Part shown: in pieces, positions 4,582 through 6,001 of the stretch | Layout: each line of letters starts with the position of its first letter | Position numbering within the stretch: position 1 is the stretch's first letter | Assembly: GCA_900547725.1 (NCBI GenBank) | Contig: URHR01000100.1 | Span: 1-6,001, forward strand | Reading direction: 5' to 3' | Length of the DNA stretch: 6,001 nt | Source: an uncultured Eubacteriales bacterium | Lineage (GTDB): Bacteria; Bacillota; Clostridia; Oscillospirales; CAG-272 | Made by a program: the position numbers and the translations under genes | Notes under the pieces: model-generated | What the model was told of the DNA's origin: nothing | The model's input: only the letters and a program-made list of their open reading frames with translations | The model's database searches: none

Positions 4582-5940
4582 ATGATTAACACACAGGATG
4601 TGCTCGAGACCATCCAGATGATCCGCGAGGAGAACCTCGACATCCGCACCATCACCATGGGCATTTCGCTCTGGGATTGCGTCAGCGAGGACACGGACCG
4701 TCTCTGCACAAAAATTTACGACAAGATTACCCGGCAGGCGGAGCGGCTTGTTTCGGTCGGGTGCGCGATTGAGAAGAAATACGGCATTCCGATCGTCAAC
4801 AAGCGCGTGTCGGTCACGCCGGTATCGCTTATCGGCGGGGACGCAACGCCCGAGGGGTATCTGAAGATTGCGCACACGCTTCAGCGCGCGGCGGACACGC
4901 TCGGCATCAACTTCCTCGGCGGCTTTTCGGCGCTTGTGCAGAAGGGCATGACGCGCGGGGCAGACGCGATGATTTCGATTATCCCCGAGGCGCTTGCCGA
5001 AACGAAGAACATCTGCTCGTCGGTCAACGTGGCAAGCACGAAGGCGGGCATCAATATGGACGCGGTTGCACGGATGGGCGCGGCGATCAAGCGGGCGGCG
5101 TATCTGACCCGCGACGCGGAGTCCATCGGCTGTGCAAAGTTGGTGGTTTTTGCGAATGTACCCGAGGACAACCCCTTTATGGCGGGGGCGTTCTGCGGCA
5201 TCGGTGAGCCGGAGGCGGCAATCAACGTCGGGGTCAGCGGTCCGGGGGTGGTTGCTTCCGCGATCCGCCGGGCGGGAGACTGCGATCTCTCCACGCTGGC
5301 GGAGGTCATCAAAAAGACGGCGTTCAAGATCACGCGCGTGGGGCAGTTGGTTGCCTCCGATGCGGCGCGGGAGCTGGGCGTGCCGTTCGGGATTGTGGAT
5401 CTTTCGCTTGCGCCGACCCCTGCGGTGGGCGATTCGGTGGCGTACATCCTGGAAGAGATGGGCTTGGAGTCCTGCGGTGCGCACGGAACGACGGCGGCGC
5501 TTGCGATGCTGAACGACGCGGTGAAAAAGGGCGGCGTGATGGCGTCCTCTCACGTGGGCGGTTTGTCGGGTGCGTTCATTCCGGTTTCCGAGGACGCGGG
5601 CATGATTGCGGCGGCGGAGCGCGGTGCGCTGACGTTGGAAAAATTGGAAGCGATGACGGCGGTCTGCTCGGTAGGGCTTGACATGATTGCGATTCCGGGG
5701 GACACTTCGGAAGATGTCATCAGCGGCATCATTGCGGACGAGATTTCGATCGGTGTCGTGAACACGAAAACGACTGCGGTTCGTCTGATTCCCGCATACG
5801 GCAAGCAGGCGGGGGATCGCGTGGATTTCGGCGGCTTACTGGGAACTGCTCCCGTGATGCCCCTGAACACCTACTCGCCGTCCCGTTTCATCCGTCGCGG
5901 CGGTCGCATCCCCGCTCCGATTCATAGTTTGAAGAACTGA
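4582..5940 (+). CDS. UPF0210/DUF711 PFL-like family protein of unknown function
   Basis: This 452-aa protein is a full-length UPF0210 (DUF711) member. The family is described as having a barrel fold related to pyruvate formate-lyase and ribonucleotide reductase, but its reaction is unknown. Recognisable blocks: RTITMGISLWDC (22-33), NKRVSVTPVS (73-82), GGFSALVQKG (113-122), CGIGEPEAAINVG (205-217), DLSLAPTPAVGDSVA (273-287), SSHVGGLSGAF (322-332), CSVGLDMIAIPGDT (362-375) and a Gly-rich C-terminal loop GDRVDFGGLLGTAPVM (411-426). That loop is only loosely like the RVxGY glycyl-radical motif, and no activating enzyme gene is in this window, so radical chemistry is not supported. No signal peptide or membrane span is seen. 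A strong GAGGAGG (4568-4574) overlaps the ACT gene stop and sits 7 nt before the ATG. It is the last gene before a large hairpin terminator. Conserved pairing with the ACT protein suggests a complex or ligand-controlled activity. Confidence 0.93.
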   Translation: MINTQDVLETIQMIREENLDIRTITMGISLWDCVSEDTDRLCTKIYDKITRQAERLVSVGCAIEKKYGIPIVNKRVSVTPVSLIGGDATPEGYLKIAHTLQRAADTLGINFLGGFSALVQKGMTRGADAMISIIPEALAETKNICSSVNVASTKAGINMDAVARMGAAIKRAAYLTRDAESIGCAKLVVFANVPEDNPFMAGAFCGIGEPEAAINVGVSGPGVVASAIRRAGDCDLSTLAEVIKKTAFKITRVGQLVASDAARELGVPFGIVDLSLAPTPAVGDSVAYILEEMGLESCGAHGTTAALAMLNDAVKKGGVMASSHVGGLSGAFIPVSEDAGMIAAAERGALTLEKLEAMTAVCSVGLDMIAIPGDTSEDVISGIIADEISIGVVNTKTTAVRLIPAYGKQAGDRVDFGGLLGTAPVMPLNTYSPSRFIRRGGRIPAPIHSLKN

Positions 5941-5959
5941 ATGGGTGAGAAAGACCTTG

Positions 5960-6001
5960 GAGGGAGAGAGCCCCCTCTTGAAAGAGGGGGCTCTCTCCCT
6001 C
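5960..6001 (+). terminator. Very long perfect hairpin after the operon, probable intrinsic terminator
   Basis: Positions 5960-5978 (G then AGGGAGAGAGCCCCCTCT) pair perfectly with 5983-6001 over 19 bp around the loop TGAA, 19 nt after the stop codon at 5940. The stem may continue past the window edge, and any T-tract would lie outside. Position and strength fit transcription termination of the five-gene run. The unusual length and purine/pyrimidine bias also fit a dispersed repeat used as terminator. Confidence 0.7.

Noticed and set aside
4219..5553. 444-aa antisense frame over the ACT and UPF0210 genes
   Set aside because: Its length is due to codon bias on the other strand; the product is Arg/His-rich with no domain, and the sense genes are well-known families.
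1..6001. CRISPR arrays, tRNAs, transposases, phage or toxin-antitoxin genes
   Set aside because: No regularly spaced repeats, cloverleaf-like segment, transposase or toxin-type frame was seen on either strand.

Overview
The window looks like chromosomal core-type DNA from a GC-rich clostridial Firmicute, possibly an Oscillospiraceae/Ruminococcaceae-like gut anaerobe. The reasons are good AGGAGG-type ribosome sites, tight gene spacing with stop/start overlaps, a UgtP-type glycolipid glycosyltransferase, an AlaR/AlaT-like Lrp-aminotransferase pair, and the UPF0237-UPF0210 pair typical of Firmicutes. This is an inference from gene content; no rRNA or other marker is present. All seven supported genes lie on the + strand, and the long antisense reading frames are shadows of GC-rich coding DNA.

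Positions 1-204 are a non-coding leader. It holds two GC-rich hairpins (18-50 and 56-74), then an AT-rich stretch with a perfect 22-bp palindrome (101-122) inside a longer imperfect dyad (93-130). The dyad touches a possible -35 box. Two overlapping genes follow. The first (205-723) is a small membrane protein of the CrtO family (glycosyl-4,4'-diaponeurosporenoate acyltransferase type). The second (711-1850) is a GT28/MGDG-synthase (UgtP-like) glycosyltransferase. Together they suggest a membrane lipid is glycosylated and then acylated. No carotenoid gene is visible, so the lipid need not be a carotenoid.

Positions 1851-2108 carry no credible gene but hold five consecutive stem-loops (1896-2047) flanked by imperfect direct repeats (1883-1900 and 2051-2067). 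This looks like a dispersed intergenic repeat or structured RNA element.

Positions 2109-5940 form a compact five-gene run: cyclophilin peptidyl-prolyl isomerase, Lrp/AsnC regulator, class I/II aminotransferase, a small ACT-domain protein (UPF0237), and a UPF0210/DUF711 'PFL-like' protein. The last four are spaced by overlap, 5 nt and 12 nt, so they are probably cotranscribed. The likely theme is amino-acid sensing and metabolism: a ligand-binding (RAM) regulator, a transaminase, an amino-acid-binding ACT protein and a barrel protein of unknown activity. A very long perfect hairpin (5960-6001, cut by the window edge) closes the run.

I see no CRISPR array, tRNA, rRNA, insertion sequence or phage gene. 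The most interesting leads are the acyltransferase-glycosyltransferase pair without carotenoid genes, the cotranscription of the uncharacterised UPF0237-UPF0210 pair with a transaminase and its regulator, and the two structured intergenic regions.
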